Assembly (NCBI RefSeq): GCF_900187425.1
Contig: NZ_FYDJ01000003.1
Span: forward strand, 86,890-150,889
DNA: 64,000 nt
Origin: Pseudomonas sp. Irchel s3h14
GTDB taxonomy: Bacteria; Pseudomonadota; Gammaproteobacteria; Pseudomonadales; Pseudomonadaceae
Direction: 5' to 3'
Shown: one piece after another, positions 45,480 to 54,856 of the stretch
How the letters are laid out: each line of letters begins with the position of its first letter
Numbering within the stretch: the stretch's first letter is position 1
Program-made: the position numbers and the translations under genes
The notes under the pieces: model-generated
What the model was told of the DNA's origin: nothing
Databases searched by the model: none
What the model saw: only the letters and a program-made list of their open reading frames with translations

Positions 45480-46070
45480 ATGAATGCCAATGCCCGTTTC
45501 ACCCACATGCAGGACGGCACGCAGGAAGACTGGGCGATCATCGCCGCAGACTTCAGTGCCTATGCGAGGCAATTGCCGACTCGGATTGTGGCGCACCTGA
45601 AATTACTGGAGGGCGATTTTGGCGGCTTCCCGGTGGATCGTCTGACCCATTCCCTGCAAACCGCCAGCCGTGCCTGGCGTGATGGCCGCGATGAAGAATA
45701 CGTAGTCTGCGCGCTGCTTCACGACATCGGCGACACCTTGGGTTCCTACAACCACCCGGACATCGCTGCGGCAATCCTCAAGCCGTTCGTCAGCGCCGAG
45801 AACCTGTGGATGGTCGAGAAGCACGGGATTTTCCAGGGGTATTACTTCTTCCATCATCTAGGGATGGACCGGCATTTGCGCGAGCAATTCAGCGGGCATC
45901 CGCAGTATCAGGCGACCATTGAGTTTTGCGCCAAATATGACGCAGCGGCGTTTGATCCGGCGTATGACACGCTGCCGCTGAGCTTCTTTGAACCGATGAT
46001 GGAACGGTTGTTTGCACAGCCGAAGTATTCAATTTACAAAGCGGCGATGGACGAACATTCGCCAGCCTGA
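45480..46070 (+). CDS. HD-domain protein, possible phosphohydrolase or oxygenase
   Basis: 196 residues; ATG 45480 has GGAGGACAG upstream. The HD motif is in EEYVVCALLHDIGDTLGSYNHPDIAAAI, with an upstream His in RLTHSLQTASRA and downstream His in VEKHGIFQGYYFFHHLG that fit a di-metal HD site. The arrangement resembles the HD proteins related to PhnZ and inositol oxygenase, so an oxygenase is possible. Substrate unknown. Adjacent to the DUF962 gene, possibly one operon. Confidence 0.75.
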   Translation: MNANARFTHMQDGTQEDWAIIAADFSAYARQLPTRIVAHLKLLEGDFGGFPVDRLTHSLQTASRAWRDGRDEEYVVCALLHDIGDTLGSYNHPDIAAAILKPFVSAENLWMVEKHGIFQGYYFFHHLGMDRHLREQFSGHPQYQATIEFCAKYDAAAFDPAYDTLPLSFFEPMMERLFAQPKYSIYKAAMDEHSPA

Positions 46071-46098
46071 AAACTGCTGAGGACTGCTGCGCAGTCCA

Positions 46099-46194
46099 TT
46101 CGCGAGCAAGTCGAATCGTCGCACCGCCGCTCCCACAGTTGACCGCATTCTCAAGTTAGACAAAGTCCAATGTGGGAGCGGGCTTGCTCGCGAA
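46099..46194. repeat. Degenerate REPIN
   Basis: Right arm TGTGGGAGCGGGCTTGCTCG at 46171-46194 is perfect. The left arm (TTCGCGAGCAAGTCGAATCG with an insertion, then CCGCTCCCACAG) has diverged. Between the HD gene and the convergent phosphatase gene. Confidence 0.75.
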
Positions 46195-46226
46195 GAGGCC
46201 TATCCAGACACCACATCTCTAGCGAC

Positions 46227-47042
46227 TTAAGCGGGCTCTGCGATTTTGATGGCCTTCAACTCCGCCTCCCGCGCCTGGGCATCCGCCAATCGATACAACT
46301 CGATCGATCCGTCCCAATGCTCGATCAGCGCGGTGCATGACTCCACCCAATCCCCGCAATTGAGGTAATCCACCCCGCCGACCTTGCGAATCTCGGCATG
46401 GTGAATGTGCCCGCACACCACGCCGTGCAACTCGCGTTTGACGCATTCGTGAGCGATAGCTTCTTCGAAATCGCTGATGAAGCTGACCGCGGTTTTGACC
46501 TTGTGCTTGAGGTAGGCCGACAGCGACCAGTAACCGTAGCCATAACGGGCGCGCCAATGGTTGAGCCAGCGGTTGAGGGTCAGGGTGAATTCGTAGGCCG
46601 AGTCGCCGAGAAAGGCCAGCCAACGGTGATACCTCGTGATCACGTCAAACTGGTCGCCATGAATGACCAGCAGATGGCGACCATCGGCGGTCACGTGCAC
46701 GGCTTCATCCACCAGTTGGATATTGCCCAGAATCAGCTTCGAATAGCGGCGCAGGAATTCGTCGTGGTTGCCGGTGACGTAAATCACCTCGGTGCCGCGC
46801 TTGCTCATGGTCAGCAAGCGGCGGATCACATTGGTGTGCGCCTGAGGCCAGTACATGCCGCCGCGCAGCTTCCAGCCATCGATGATGTCGCCGACCAGGT
46901 AGATCTTGTCCGCGTGGTAGCCCTTGAGAAACTGCGACAGGTGTTCGGCCTGGCAATCCCGGGTGCCCAGATGCACGTCGGAAATCCACAAGGTCCGCAC
47001 ACGTTGCTTACGACTGGGTTTGGCGAGCTCGGCGCTGGTCAT
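46227..47042 (-). CDS. LpxH-type metallophosphoesterase
   Basis: 271 residues from ATG 47042 (MTSAELAKPSRKQRVR). Calcineurin-like motifs: WISDVHLGTRD, LVGDIIDGWKL, VTGNHDEFLRRY, VIHGDQFD and VCGHIHHAE. This is the longer, UDP-2,3-diacylglucosamine diphosphatase-like branch common in Pseudomonas beside the true LpxH (about 240 residues), so it may act on another phosphoester. No signal peptide. The frame extends 56 residues upstream but AGAGGGTT supports the chosen ATG. Confidence 0.85.
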   Translation of the reverse strand: MTSAELAKPSRKQRVRTLWISDVHLGTRDCQAEHLSQFLKGYHADKIYLVGDIIDGWKLRGGMYWPQAHTNVIRRLLTMSKRGTEVIYVTGNHDEFLRRYSKLILGNIQLVDEAVHVTADGRHLLVIHGDQFDVITRYHRWLAFLGDSAYEFTLTLNRWLNHWRARYGYGYWSLSAYLKHKVKTAVSFISDFEEAIAHECVKRELHGVVCGHIHHAEIRKVGGVDYLNCGDWVESCTALIEHWDGSIELYRLADAQAREAELKAIKIAEPA

Positions 47043-47178
47043 GGGCAACCCTCTGCAAAAGTTTTTGCAACTTTGCGCCGGTCGGGTTAATTGCCCATGA
47101 CAGTGGCGAGTCAGTCCCGTGACAGCGCCCCACGATTGCCCTCGGTGTAGACTGGCAGCCTTGCCCGGGAGACCTGCG

Positions 47179-47943
47179 ATGAGACCGATCCTCACGCTAC
47201 GCCAATACACGCATGACCTGATCGTCCATAGCCACGACCACGCGCAGCTGGTGTTCGGGCTGTCGGGTGCACTGGATTTCGAGGTCGACGGGCGTGGCAG
47301 CCAGGTGGTCCAGCAGAGTTTCGTGGTAGTGCCGTCCGGTTTCCATCACGCCTGCGGTAGCGCCAATGGCAGCCGTTGCCTGGTACTGGATGTGCCCAGC
47401 GACCAATGGGTTTCTCAGTCTCTGGGGGATCACGCCGATGCCAGCCGTCGTTTGCTCGACAACGCCGGTCGCCTGCTGCTGGATGCCGGGCAAAGCCAAT
47501 TGGTCAGTTGGTTGGCGGGCAGTCAGGTCAACGATCCATTGATCGCGCAACAAGGCGCGGTGTTGTTGCTGGCCAGCCTCAACAACGCCAAACCCGAGAT
47601 CGTCGGCGGTCGGCGCCTGCCTTATGCGGCGCTGAATGCGCATATCGATCAGTACGCAGCCTACCCACTTCAAGTTGCCGATCTGGCGCGCATCGCTGGT
47701 CTGTCCAGCGCTCGGCTGCATGCACGGTTCGTTGCTGAATGCGGGCAGACACCGATGGATTACATCCGCAGTCGACGTTTGCACATGGCCGTGGGTTTGT
47801 TGCGGGATTCGGCGCTGCCGATCGGCGAGATTGCCAGTCGGGTCGGTTACAGTTCGCAGAGCGCCTTCGCGGCCGCGGTGTTGCGGGAGTTCGGTGCCTC
47901 ACCCGGCAAATTGCGGCGCGAGGTTGGCGACAAAAGGCAATAG
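47179..47943 (+). CDS. AraC-family regulator with cupin sensor domain
   Basis: 254 residues from ATG 47179 (GGGAGA upstream). The N-terminal 130 residues form an AraC-type cupin (VHSHDHAQLVFGLSGALDFEVDG, FVVVPSGFHHACG) with clustered histidines. The C-terminal HTHs are VADLARIAGLSSARLHARFV and IGEIASRVGYSSQSAFAAAV. It stands 95 bp before an EamA exporter gene on the same strand and may control it, as often seen for such pairs. Ligand unknown. Confidence 0.85.
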   Translation: MRPILTLRQYTHDLIVHSHDHAQLVFGLSGALDFEVDGRGSQVVQQSFVVVPSGFHHACGSANGSRCLVLDVPSDQWVSQSLGDHADASRRLLDNAGRLLLDAGQSQLVSWLAGSQVNDPLIAQQGAVLLLASLNNAKPEIVGGRRLPYAALNAHIDQYAAYPLQVADLARIAGLSSARLHARFVAECGQTPMDYIRSRRLHMAVGLLRDSALPIGEIASRVGYSSQSAFAAAVLREFGASPGKLRREVGDKRQ

Positions 47944-47981
47944 TTTGCCGACAGACACAACTGGGGGTTTCACGGTTCAAT

Positions 47982-48008
47982 GCAGGAGCTGCCGAAGGCT
48001 GCTCCTAC
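47982..48008. repeat. Short AGGAGCTGCCGAAGGCTGCTCCT repeat
   Basis: Inverted AGGAGC/GCTCCT around TGCCGAAGGCT, a piece related to the CAGCTGCCGAAGGCTGCG repeat at 55268. Lies between the AraC and EamA genes. Confidence 0.6.
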
Positions 48009-48038
48009 ATCTTTGTTCGCTTGTTGTTAAGGATTGCA

Positions 48039-48932
48039 ATGACTCCCCGTACCGCCCTTGGCGCCCTGCATATCGGCGCACTGATGTTCGGCTTGACCGG
48101 AGTGTTCGGCAAACTTGCTGCGGCTTCCCCCGCCATTATCGTTTTTGGTCGTGCCGCGTTCGCCGTGCTGGCGTTAGCCGTTTTTGCGCGGTTCGCCAGC
48201 ACTACTCGCTGGCAGAAACTCGAGGCTGTGGACTGGCGCCGACTGTTGCTCAGCGGCTTACTGCTGGCCGGACACTGGGTGAGTTTTTTCATTGCAGTGA
48301 AGGTCGCAGGCGTGGCAATCGCGACCCTGGGTTTCGCCAGCTTCCCGGCGTTTACCGTGATCCTTGAAGGGTTGATCTTCCGCGAGCGAATTCGCGCCAA
48401 CGAAATCCTGCTGGTGGTGCTGGTCAGTGTCGGGCTGGTGCTGGTCACCCCTGATTTCGATCTGGCCAGCGGCGCCACAATGGGTCTGCTGTGGGCGGTG
48501 GGCTCAGGTTTGCTGTTCTCTCTGCTATCGCTGACCAACCGCGCCAGCTCTGGGCGAATCCCGGCGGTGCAGGCTGCGCTGTGTCAGAACGTGGTGGTCG
48601 CGTTGTGCCTGTTGCCGGTGGCGGCACCGCAGTTGAGCGAAGTGCGCGCCATCGACTGGCTGTGGATCGGTCTGCTCGGGGTGTTCTGCACCGGCGTCGC
48701 TCACAGTCTGTTTGTTGCCAGCCTGGCGGTGATCAAGGCGCGGACCGCGGCCGTGGTGTTCGCCATGGAGCCGATTTACGGCATCACCGTGGCCTGGCTG
48801 CTGTTTGATGAAAACCCGACACTGCGCATGCTGATCGGTGGCGCGCTGATCATCGTGGCGATCGTGGTTTCCAGCCGACTCTCGGGAGGCTCAAGCAAGA
48901 AGACCGTTGCGGCAGAAGCCGCCTCTCACTGA
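48039..48932 (+). CDS. EamA-family (DMT) transporter
   Basis: 297 residues from ATG 48039 with AAGGA upstream. Ten membrane helices arranged as two EamA halves: ALHIGALMFGLTGVFGKLAA in the first, and WIGLLGVFCTGVAHSLFVASL with VVFAMEPIYGITVAWLLFDE in the second, the conserved helix-end motif. Probably exports amino acids or small metabolites; substrate not inferable. Ends seven bases inside the convergent SelW-like gene. Confidence 0.88.
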   Translation: MTPRTALGALHIGALMFGLTGVFGKLAAASPAIIVFGRAAFAVLALAVFARFASTTRWQKLEAVDWRRLLLSGLLLAGHWVSFFIAVKVAGVAIATLGFASFPAFTVILEGLIFRERIRANEILLVVLVSVGLVLVTPDFDLASGATMGLLWAVGSGLLFSLLSLTNRASSGRIPAVQAALCQNVVVALCLLPVAAPQLSEVRAIDWLWIGLLGVFCTGVAHSLFVASLAVIKARTAAVVFAMEPIYGITVAWLLFDENPTLRMLIGGALIIVAIVVSSRLSGGSSKKTVAAEAASH

Positions 48933-49213
48933 GTGCGGTCGTTGTGCCCCAGATCGCGGTCCGGATCAATTTGATCCCGGACCCGCTGCTTCAGCACTTT
49001 GGCCTCCGGGAAACCGCCATCAGCCTTGCGCTCCCAGACCTGCACATCGTCACAGAAAATGTGAAATACCCCACCGGTGCCGGGCACCAGCGACACTTTG
49101 CCCAGGTCGTCACCGAAGGTGCTGAGCAGTTCCTGGGCCAGCCAGGCAGCACGCAACAGCCACTGGCATTGCGTGCAATACGTGATGATGATTTCCGGTT
49201 TGCGTGCAGTCAT
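48926..49213 (-). CDS. SelT/SelW/SelH-family (Rdx) selenoprotein-like protein, Cys form
   Basis: 95 residues with a thioredoxin-like Rdx fold. The redox motif is IITYCTQCQWLLRAAWLAQELL, a CxxC where animal members have CxxU. GGVFHIFCDDVQVWERKADGGFPE is the conserved second half. Likely a small thiol oxidoreductase; partner unknown. Convergent with EamA with a seven-base overlap. Confidence 0.9.
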   Translation of the reverse strand: MTARKPEIIITYCTQCQWLLRAAWLAQELLSTFGDDLGKVSLVPGTGGVFHIFCDDVQVWERKADGGFPEAKVLKQRVRDQIDPDRDLGHNDRTQ

Positions 49214-49245
49214 GATCGGCGAAACTCCTGAGCCAGAGGGCGCCG

Positions 49246-51036
49246 CTATGATAGCCCGGCGAGCAGGTTCCGGGCTGTCTGCTTCAGCGGCTCGTTATCA
49301 TCCTTGAGCAACTCGTTGAGCAGTTCGATGGCGCTGTCCATATCACCTTCATCGATGCAGGTCTGGGCTTGTTCCAGTTTGCCGGCGCTGCTCGGTTCGG
49401 CCGGTTCCAGATTCAGCGGTTCCAGCTCCAGCGACTGGCCGGGATCGCTGAACTCGTTGAGAAAAGTGTCATCCAGAGACTGGGAATCAGGCTCGGCAAC
49501 CCATTCAAGTTCGGGTTCGTCCAGCGTCGAGTCGTCCGGCATTTCAAATACCTCGGGCAAGACGTGCAGGTTCGAGACAAACGGCGGCTCGACCGGCGCG
49601 GATTCGCTCGATGGCTTCGCGGCGGACGGCGAGTGCTCAAAAGGGCTGATCAGGTCCCAACTCGAATCCATCGACAGGTCATCGAGGTTCAACTGGAACT
49701 CATCGTTGGGTGCTGCTTCGGCAACCGCAGCCTTGGGCGGGATGATTGACGCTGCAACGGCCAACGGTGCCGCACTGCTCAATTTCGGGTGTCGAGCGCG
49801 AATATTCTGAAGTTCTTGCAGGTCATATCCGGCGTCACGCAGGTTGTTTTCCTGTGTCTCATAGGCGGGTACGTCGCCCTGTTTACCCAAGACCTCCAAC
49901 AGCTGAACGGCCAGATCCGTGCGCTGCGGCTCCTTGATCAGTGCCTCTCGCAACAAACCGGCCGCTTCGGAAAAACGGCCATAGGCCAGATAGATACCCA
50001 CTCCTTCAAGCACATCGCCTGCGGGCGACTCTTCACCCGATTCAGTTGCCGGTTGCAACTCGGAAGATTGGGCAACCGGCTCTGCAGGGCGATTGAGCGC
50101 CGGTTCATGCCGTGACGGCAAAACAGGTAAAGCATCGGGCAATGCCTGAACCTGTTGTCGTTGGCGCCGAACGAACAACCCCAGCAACACCAGAGCCACC
50201 ACCGCCAGCAACCCGAGCATCTGCAGCCAATTAGTAGACTCAGGCTCTTCAACAACGGCCGGTGCTGGAGCCGCAACGACAGGTGCAACCGGCTCCACCG
50301 CTGCGGTCTTGATTTCCGCCAATTGGGTTTGCAGTTCAGTCACCTGCTTTTTCTGACCGGCGATCTGCTCCTCCTGGGCCTGAAGCTTCGCAGTCAATTC
50401 ATCGATGGTTGCTTGCAGCTGCTGGTTTCGCAGCACGCTGGCGGCCAGTTGTTCGGCAACCGGATCACCCACGGGCGCTGCGGCAGGTTGATCGACGCGA
50501 GGAGCAGGAGGTTTTTTGCCCTTCGCCACAGGTGGCTTCGCAACGGCCGGCTCAACCGTCGGGAATCCGGAGGACTGAACGTCGGTCACTGGTTCGTCAG
50601 TGACGGGAACAATCCCTGGCGAACCCGGCGGATCAATCAGCACGGTGTACTCGCGCAGCACACGCCCGTTGGGCTGATTGAGCTGCACCAGGAAATTCAG
50701 GAAAGGTTCATTGACCGGTTTGCTGGAGCTCACCCGGATCAGGCTGCGGTTGCCTCGCAGGATCGGCGTGAATTTCAGATTATTGAGGAAGAACACCCGA
50801 TCGATGCCGGCGCGGCTGAACTCCTCCGCTGTCGCCAGGCTGACCGAGAGCTCGCCCTCCTCCAGACCGGCGGCATCTTCCAGGGCGATGTCAGCGCGCA
50901 ACGGCTGATTCAGCGCCGAATGCAGGGTGATATCACCCAAGCCCAACGCGGGCGCCAATGCCGAGTAAGTGACAGCACCACCGACCAGAAGCAGCCTGGC
51001 GCAACACCGTAAAACCATGTGCCAACTCTCGAGCAT
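49246..51036 (-). CDS. FimV-like protein (short paralogue)
   Basis: 596 residues from ATG 51036, which has TAAGGG at correct distance; an ATG six bases upstream is too close to it. Signal-type hydrophobic stretch at about 8-32. The N-terminal FimV domain reads LGDITLHSALNQPLRADIAL and FNLNNLKFTP-like (FFLNNLKFTPIL). Then a Pro/Ala linker, a coiled coil at about 205-250 (LQATIDELTAKLQAQEEQ), a membrane helix WLQMLGLLAVVALVLLGLFV, and acidic cytoplasmic parts with TPR-like repeats; the end EQAQTCIDEGDMDSAIELLNELL is the FimV C-terminal motif. Pseudomonas FimV proper is about 900 residues and located elsewhere, so this is probably a paralogue affecting polar assembly or twitching. Confidence 0.8.
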   Translation of the reverse strand: MLESWHMVLRCCARLLLVGGAVTYSALAPALGLGDITLHSALNQPLRADIALEDAAGLEEGELSVSLATAEEFSRAGIDRVFFLNNLKFTPILRGNRSLIRVSSSKPVNEPFLNFLVQLNQPNGRVLREYTVLIDPPGSPGIVPVTDEPVTDVQSSGFPTVEPAVAKPPVAKGKKPPAPRVDQPAAAPVGDPVAEQLAASVLRNQQLQATIDELTAKLQAQEEQIAGQKKQVTELQTQLAEIKTAAVEPVAPVVAAPAPAVVEEPESTNWLQMLGLLAVVALVLLGLFVRRQRQQVQALPDALPVLPSRHEPALNRPAEPVAQSSELQPATESGEESPAGDVLEGVGIYLAYGRFSEAAGLLREALIKEPQRTDLAVQLLEVLGKQGDVPAYETQENNLRDAGYDLQELQNIRARHPKLSSAAPLAVAASIIPPKAAVAEAAPNDEFQLNLDDLSMDSSWDLISPFEHSPSAAKPSSESAPVEPPFVSNLHVLPEVFEMPDDSTLDEPELEWVAEPDSQSLDDTFLNEFSDPGQSLELEPLNLEPAEPSSAGKLEQAQTCIDEGDMDSAIELLNELLKDDNEPLKQTARNLLAGLS

Positions 51037-51113
51037 GAGCATCCCTTAGATAACCAGAACCATCTTGTACGCGTTCGCACATCCGGTACGAACACGATAT
51101 TACCAAGTAGTTC

Positions 51114-51142
51114 TTTATAGTCTGCCCAACGGGGTCTCTCAA
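51114..51142 (-). promoter_or_regulatory. Sigma-70 promoter for the fimV-like gene
   Basis: On the minus strand TTGAGA, 17 bases, TATAAA. About 78 bases before the chosen start. Close to consensus with ideal spacing. Confidence 0.65.
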
Positions 51143-51164
51143 AAGTCCAGGGTACGTTTATGCC

Positions 51165-51599
51165 TCAAGACTTTTCCAGGTTGGCCAGAATGTGCCCGTG
51201 GACACGCATGCAGATCTTCAAATCCGCCTCATCGACGCCTTCGAACAACTCATGGCGCAGTTGGGTGGCAATGGTTTCAATTTGTTCGATCAAGGGAAGG
51301 GCCGGGGCACAGAGGACGATTTTCTTCGCCCGGCGGTCTTCCAGCACCGATTGACGTTGCACCAGTCCCTGGCTTTCGAGGCTGTCGAGCAGTCGGGCCA
51401 GGGTCGGCCCTTCAACGCCGACGCTTTGCGCCAGTTCGCGTTGGGTCGGGGCATCGTCGAAACGCGCCAGGTGCAGCAGCACCAGCCAGCGCGCCTGGGA
51501 CAGACCCAGGCCAGCCAGACGGCGGTCCAGTTCGGCACGCCAGCCGCGCGACATCTGGGCCAGCTGCATGCCAAAGCGGTGTTGATCGGTTAACGGCAT
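51165..51599 (-). CDS. slyA: MarR-family regulator, SlyA-like
   Basis: 144 residues. Winged-helix MarR fold: LAGLGLSQARWLVLLHLARFDD, then the recognition region TQRELAQSVGVEGPTLARLLDSLESQGLVQRQ and the wing with the conserved DRR in VLEDRRAKKIVL. SlyA-type proteins often answer to oxidative or phenolic signals. It lies between recQ and the fimV-like gene, all on the minus strand, but gaps and the promoter at 51114 suggest separate units. ATG or nearby start; not ambiguous. Confidence 0.85.
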   Translation of the reverse strand: MPLTDQHRFGMQLAQMSRGWRAELDRRLAGLGLSQARWLVLLHLARFDDAPTQRELAQSVGVEGPTLARLLDSLESQGLVQRQSVLEDRRAKKIVLCAPALPLIEQIETIATQLRHELFEGVDEADLKICMRVHGHILANLEKS

Positions 51600-51718
51600 A
51601 AAACACTCATGATTAGACTGAAATAAAGAAAAACTAATTATTAGTCAGCTAAGCATGACCCTTGGCCAGAGGCAAGGCTTGCTCTGTACTGAATCGTTAC
51701 ATCTATGTGGCAGATCAC

Positions 51719-53845
51719 CTAAATCTCGAATTCGGATTGCAGCGCCGCTCGAACACAATACAAAACGCCTTCCGGCACTCTCCCGGCAAACAGTGCAGTA
51801 ATCTCCGACACGGGCGGCAATTCACCCTCGCCGTCGAGGAACGCATCCTGAATTTCGCCCATCAACTCTTCGGGCAGATCCAGCGCTTGCTCCAGCGACA
51901 ACTGCTGCTTGCCAATCGCTTCGGCAAGCAGGGTGTAGACGTTCTTTTCCGAGCATTGCAGCTGACCGGCTATCTGCAACGGTGTCATGCCGGCGCGGGC
52001 CAGGGTGATCAGTTCGTGGCGCAGGTCGGCCACCACCTTCGGCGCCTCGACCTGCCCGCCGAGGACTTCGAGGAAGGCCTCGCCGTAACGCTCCAGCTTG
52101 CGCGCGCCAACGCCGCTGACCGTGGCCATTTCCGACAGCGAGGTCGGTTGGCTGCGGAGCATTTCCAGCAGCGTCGAGTCGGGGAAGATGACGTACGGCG
52201 GCACACCATGCTCTTCGGCGAGTTTTCGACGCAGGGCGCGCAAGGCTTCCCACTGTTCGCGCTCTTCGCCGCGAACCAGTTGGCTCGCCTGGCTCTTGCT
52301 GCTTTTGGCCGTGGTTTGCGGCTTGAGGTCGCGACGCAGCTCCAGGGTTACTTCGCCCTTGAGCAGCGGTCGACAGGTGTCGCTCAGGCGCAGGCCGCCG
52401 TAGCCTTCCAGGTCGATGTCCGCCAGGCCGCGGGCAACCAGCTGACGGAACAAGGAGCGCCATTCGCTCTCTCCCATCGCCTTGCCTACACCAAATACCG
52501 ACAGATGTTGATGGCCGAAGTTGCGGACCTTTTCGTTGTCCTTGCCCAGCAATACATCGACCAAATGCCCGACACCGTAACGCTGGCCGGTGCGGTAGAT
52601 CGCCGAAAGTGCCTGACGCGCCGGCTCCGTGGCATCCCAGGTCTGCACGCCATCGACGCAGTTGTCGCAATGGCCGCACGGCTCGGGCATGTCTTCGTCG
52701 AAGTAGGCCAGCAACGTCTGGCGACGGCAGCGGGTTTCTTCGCAGAGCGAGAGCATGGCGTCGAGCTTGTGCTGCTCCAGACGCTTGTGGCGTTCGTCGC
52801 CCTCGGAGTTCTGCAACATCTGCTTGAGCATCACCACGTCTTGCAGGCCGTAAGCCATCCAGGCGTCTGCCGGCAGACCGTCACGGCCGCCGCGACCGGT
52901 TTCCTGGTAGTAAGCCTCAAGGGATTTTGGCAAATCGAGGTGAGCGACAAAGCGCACGTTGGGCTTGTCGATGCCCATGCCGAACGCCACGGTGGCGACC
53001 ATGATCAGGCCTTCCTCGTTGAGGAAACGCTTCTGGTGGTGAGCACGGGTATCGTTGGGCAGACCGGCGTGGTACGGCAGCGCCGGGAAGCCTTGTTCGC
53101 TGAGAAACACCGCCACTTCGTCGACTTTTTTGCGCGACAGGCAATAGACGATGCCGGCATCGCTACGCCGCTCGGCGAGGAACGCCAGCAACTGCTTGCG
53201 CGGCTGCTCTTTGGGCACGATGCGATAGAAGATGTTGGGGCGGTCGAAACTCGACAGGAAACGCTCGGCATCCTGAAGATGAAGGCGGTCGACGATTTCT
53301 TCCCGGGTACGCTTGTCGGCGGTCGCAGTCAGGGCGATACGCGGGACGTTGGGGAACAATTCCGCCAACTGGCCCAGTTGCAGGTATTCGCGGCGGAAGT
53401 CGTGGCCCCATTGGGACACGCAGTGGGCTTCGTCGATGGCGAACAGGGAAATTTCCAGACTTTGCAGGAACGCCAGCATCCGTGGCTGAACCAGACGCTC
53501 AGGCGCGAGATAAAGCATTTTCACTTCACCGCGCTTGATCCGTGCCGCCAGATCGCGCTGCTGCTCGGCGCTTAGCGTGGAGTTCAATGCCGCCGCCGCG
53601 ACGCCCAGCTCCTCGAGGGTAGCGACCTGGTCGTCCATCAGGGCGATCAGCGGCGATACCACCACCGCCAGGCCTTCGCGCAACAGCGCCGGCACCTGGA
53701 AGCACAAGGACTTGCCGCCACCGGTAGGCATCAGCACCAGGGCGTCGCCGCCACTGGCCACGCGCTCAATGATTGCACCCTGACGGCCACGGAAACTGTC
53801 GTAGCCGAAGATGTCCTTGAGGACGCGTTGAGCCTGTTCGAGCAT
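51719..53845 (-). CDS. recQ: ATP-dependent DNA helicase RecQ
   Basis: 708 residues from ATG 53845 ([20 protein letters not shown]); 17 residues of open frame upstream are discarded. Helicase motifs: [18 protein letters not shown] (Walker A), [17 protein letters not shown] (DEAH), and motif [12 protein letters not shown]. Then the RQC zinc site with [13 protein letters not shown] and CGHCDNC, and an HRDC domain about 520-600 ([20 protein letters not shown]). About 100 extra residues with a helix-turn-helix ([23 protein letters not shown]) follow. Acts in recombination and fork repair. Confidence 0.96.
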   Translation of the reverse strand: MLEQAQRVLKDIFGYDSFRGRQGAIIERVASGGDALVLMPTGGGKSLCFQVPALLREGLAVVVSPLIALMDDQVATLEELGVAAAALNSTLSAEQQRDLAARIKRGEVKMLYLAPERLVQPRMLAFLQSLEISLFAIDEAHCVSQWGHDFRREYLQLGQLAELFPNVPRIALTATADKRTREEIVDRLHLQDAERFLSSFDRPNIFYRIVPKEQPRKQLLAFLAERRSDAGIVYCLSRKKVDEVAVFLSEQGFPALPYHAGLPNDTRAHHQKRFLNEEGLIMVATVAFGMGIDKPNVRFVAHLDLPKSLEAYYQETGRGGRDGLPADAWMAYGLQDVVMLKQMLQNSEGDERHKRLEQHKLDAMLSLCEETRCRRQTLLAYFDEDMPEPCGHCDNCVDGVQTWDATEPARQALSAIYRTGQRYGVGHLVDVLLGKDNEKVRNFGHQHLSVFGVGKAMGESEWRSLFRQLVARGLADIDLEGYGGLRLSDTCRPLLKGEVTLELRRDLKPQTTAKSSKSQASQLVRGEEREQWEALRALRRKLAEEHGVPPYVIFPDSTLLEMLRSQPTSLSEMATVSGVGARKLERYGEAFLEVLGGQVEAPKVVADLRHELITLARAGMTPLQIAGQLQCSEKNVYTLLAEAIGKQQLSLEQALDLPEELMGEIQDAFLDGEGELPPVSEITALFAGRVPEGVLYCVRAALQSEFEI

Positions 53846-54053
53846 AGAAACTCCAAAAATCACAAAAACATCCCTGCAAGGCTGGTTCAGAACCACGAAG
53901 GCTGCACCGACTAATCGTAAGTGCGCATTGCATGACGCTTCACATTTCAGCCGCGACGCCGGCAGGGCATCACAAAACGCGCGAGTATACCCGAGCCCTC
54001 CTCTTCACAGGGTGCCGCTGATAAGACACACGAAGGTCAATGCACTGCAGACC

Positions 54054-54146
54054 TTGTGGGAGCGGGCTTGCTCGCGAAAGCGGCATGTCAGTCGACATTA
54101 ATGCTGGCCGGCACACCGCTTTCGCGAGCAAGCCCGCTCCCACAGG
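54054..54146. repeat. REPIN
   Basis: TTGTGGGAGCGGGCTTGCTC and its complement in inverted order with GAAAGCGGCATG / ACACCGCTTTC. It fills most of the 413-bp gap between the divergent recQ and YecA-family genes; the rest of the gap shows nothing clear. Confidence 0.9.
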
Positions 54147-54258
54147 GATTGCGGTGTTCCATACTCCTGCATGGGTCCAAATATGCTGCGCGGCTGGCCC
54201 AAGCGCTCAAGAAGGCCTAGAATTCCCGCATCTGTTTAATTCCCAAGGTAGCCCTTTA

Positions 54259-54846
54259 ATGTCCTTCGCTGAGCAACTAACCCGCCTGCAAGTCTTCCTC
54301 GACGCCGACGAACTGCATGACGAGGCGCTGGACTACGTGGCCGCCCACGGCTACCTCACTGCGCTGTCGATCTGTTCCGAAACCGTTCCCGACCGTGAAT
54401 GGATCGACGCCCTCTTCGCCGAAGAGCCGCATTACGCCGACGACACCGAGCGTGAAGCGATCGAATCCACCCTGTTGGCCCTCAAGGCTCACATCGCACG
54501 CCAACTGGCGTCCGATGAAGAGTTCGAGTTGCCTTGTGACCTGGACCTGGGCGAAGAGCCGGATGACTCCGACCTGCGCGGCTGGTGCATCGGTTTCATG
54601 GAAGGCGTGTTCCTGCGCGAAGCGGCCTGGTTCGAAACCGCCGAAGACGAAGTCAGCGAAATGCTTCTGCCGATCATGGTCGGTTCGGGTCTGTTCGACG
54701 AACAGCCTGAGTTCGAAGACATCGCCAAAGACGCCAACCTGATGGACGACATGATCGTACAGATCCCGGAAGCGCTGACTGCGCTGTACCTGCTGTGCCA
54801 GGCGCCAGACGAAAAACCGGCGATCCTCAAGCCTCGTCACCACTAA
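54259..54846 (+). CDS. YecA-family (UPF0149) protein
   Basis: 195 residues from ATG 54259 (AAGGTAG upstream). All-helical and acidic; the UPF0149 signature is DYVAAHGYLTALSICSETVPDREWIDALF and LRGWCIGFMEGVFLREAAWFE. Members are small cytoplasmic proteins; no SEC-C zinc tail is present. Function poorly known. The YbaN gene starts 10 bases after the stop, so they are likely co-transcribed. Confidence 0.85.
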   Translation: MSFAEQLTRLQVFLDADELHDEALDYVAAHGYLTALSICSETVPDREWIDALFAEEPHYADDTEREAIESTLLALKAHIARQLASDEEFELPCDLDLGEEPDDSDLRGWCIGFMEGVFLREAAWFETAEDEVSEMLLPIMVGSGLFDEQPEFEDIAKDANLMDDMIVQIPEALTALYLLCQAPDEKPAILKPRHH

Positions 54847-54856
54847 GGTTTTGCCT

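Noticed and set aside
46081..46097. GGACTGC-TGC-GCAGTCC hairpin after the HD gene as terminator
   Set aside because: No T-run on either side and it abuts a degenerate REPIN; evidence too weak to list.
51662..53575. 637-codon plus-strand frame over recQ
   Set aside because: Antisense to RecQ, whose helicase motifs are complete.
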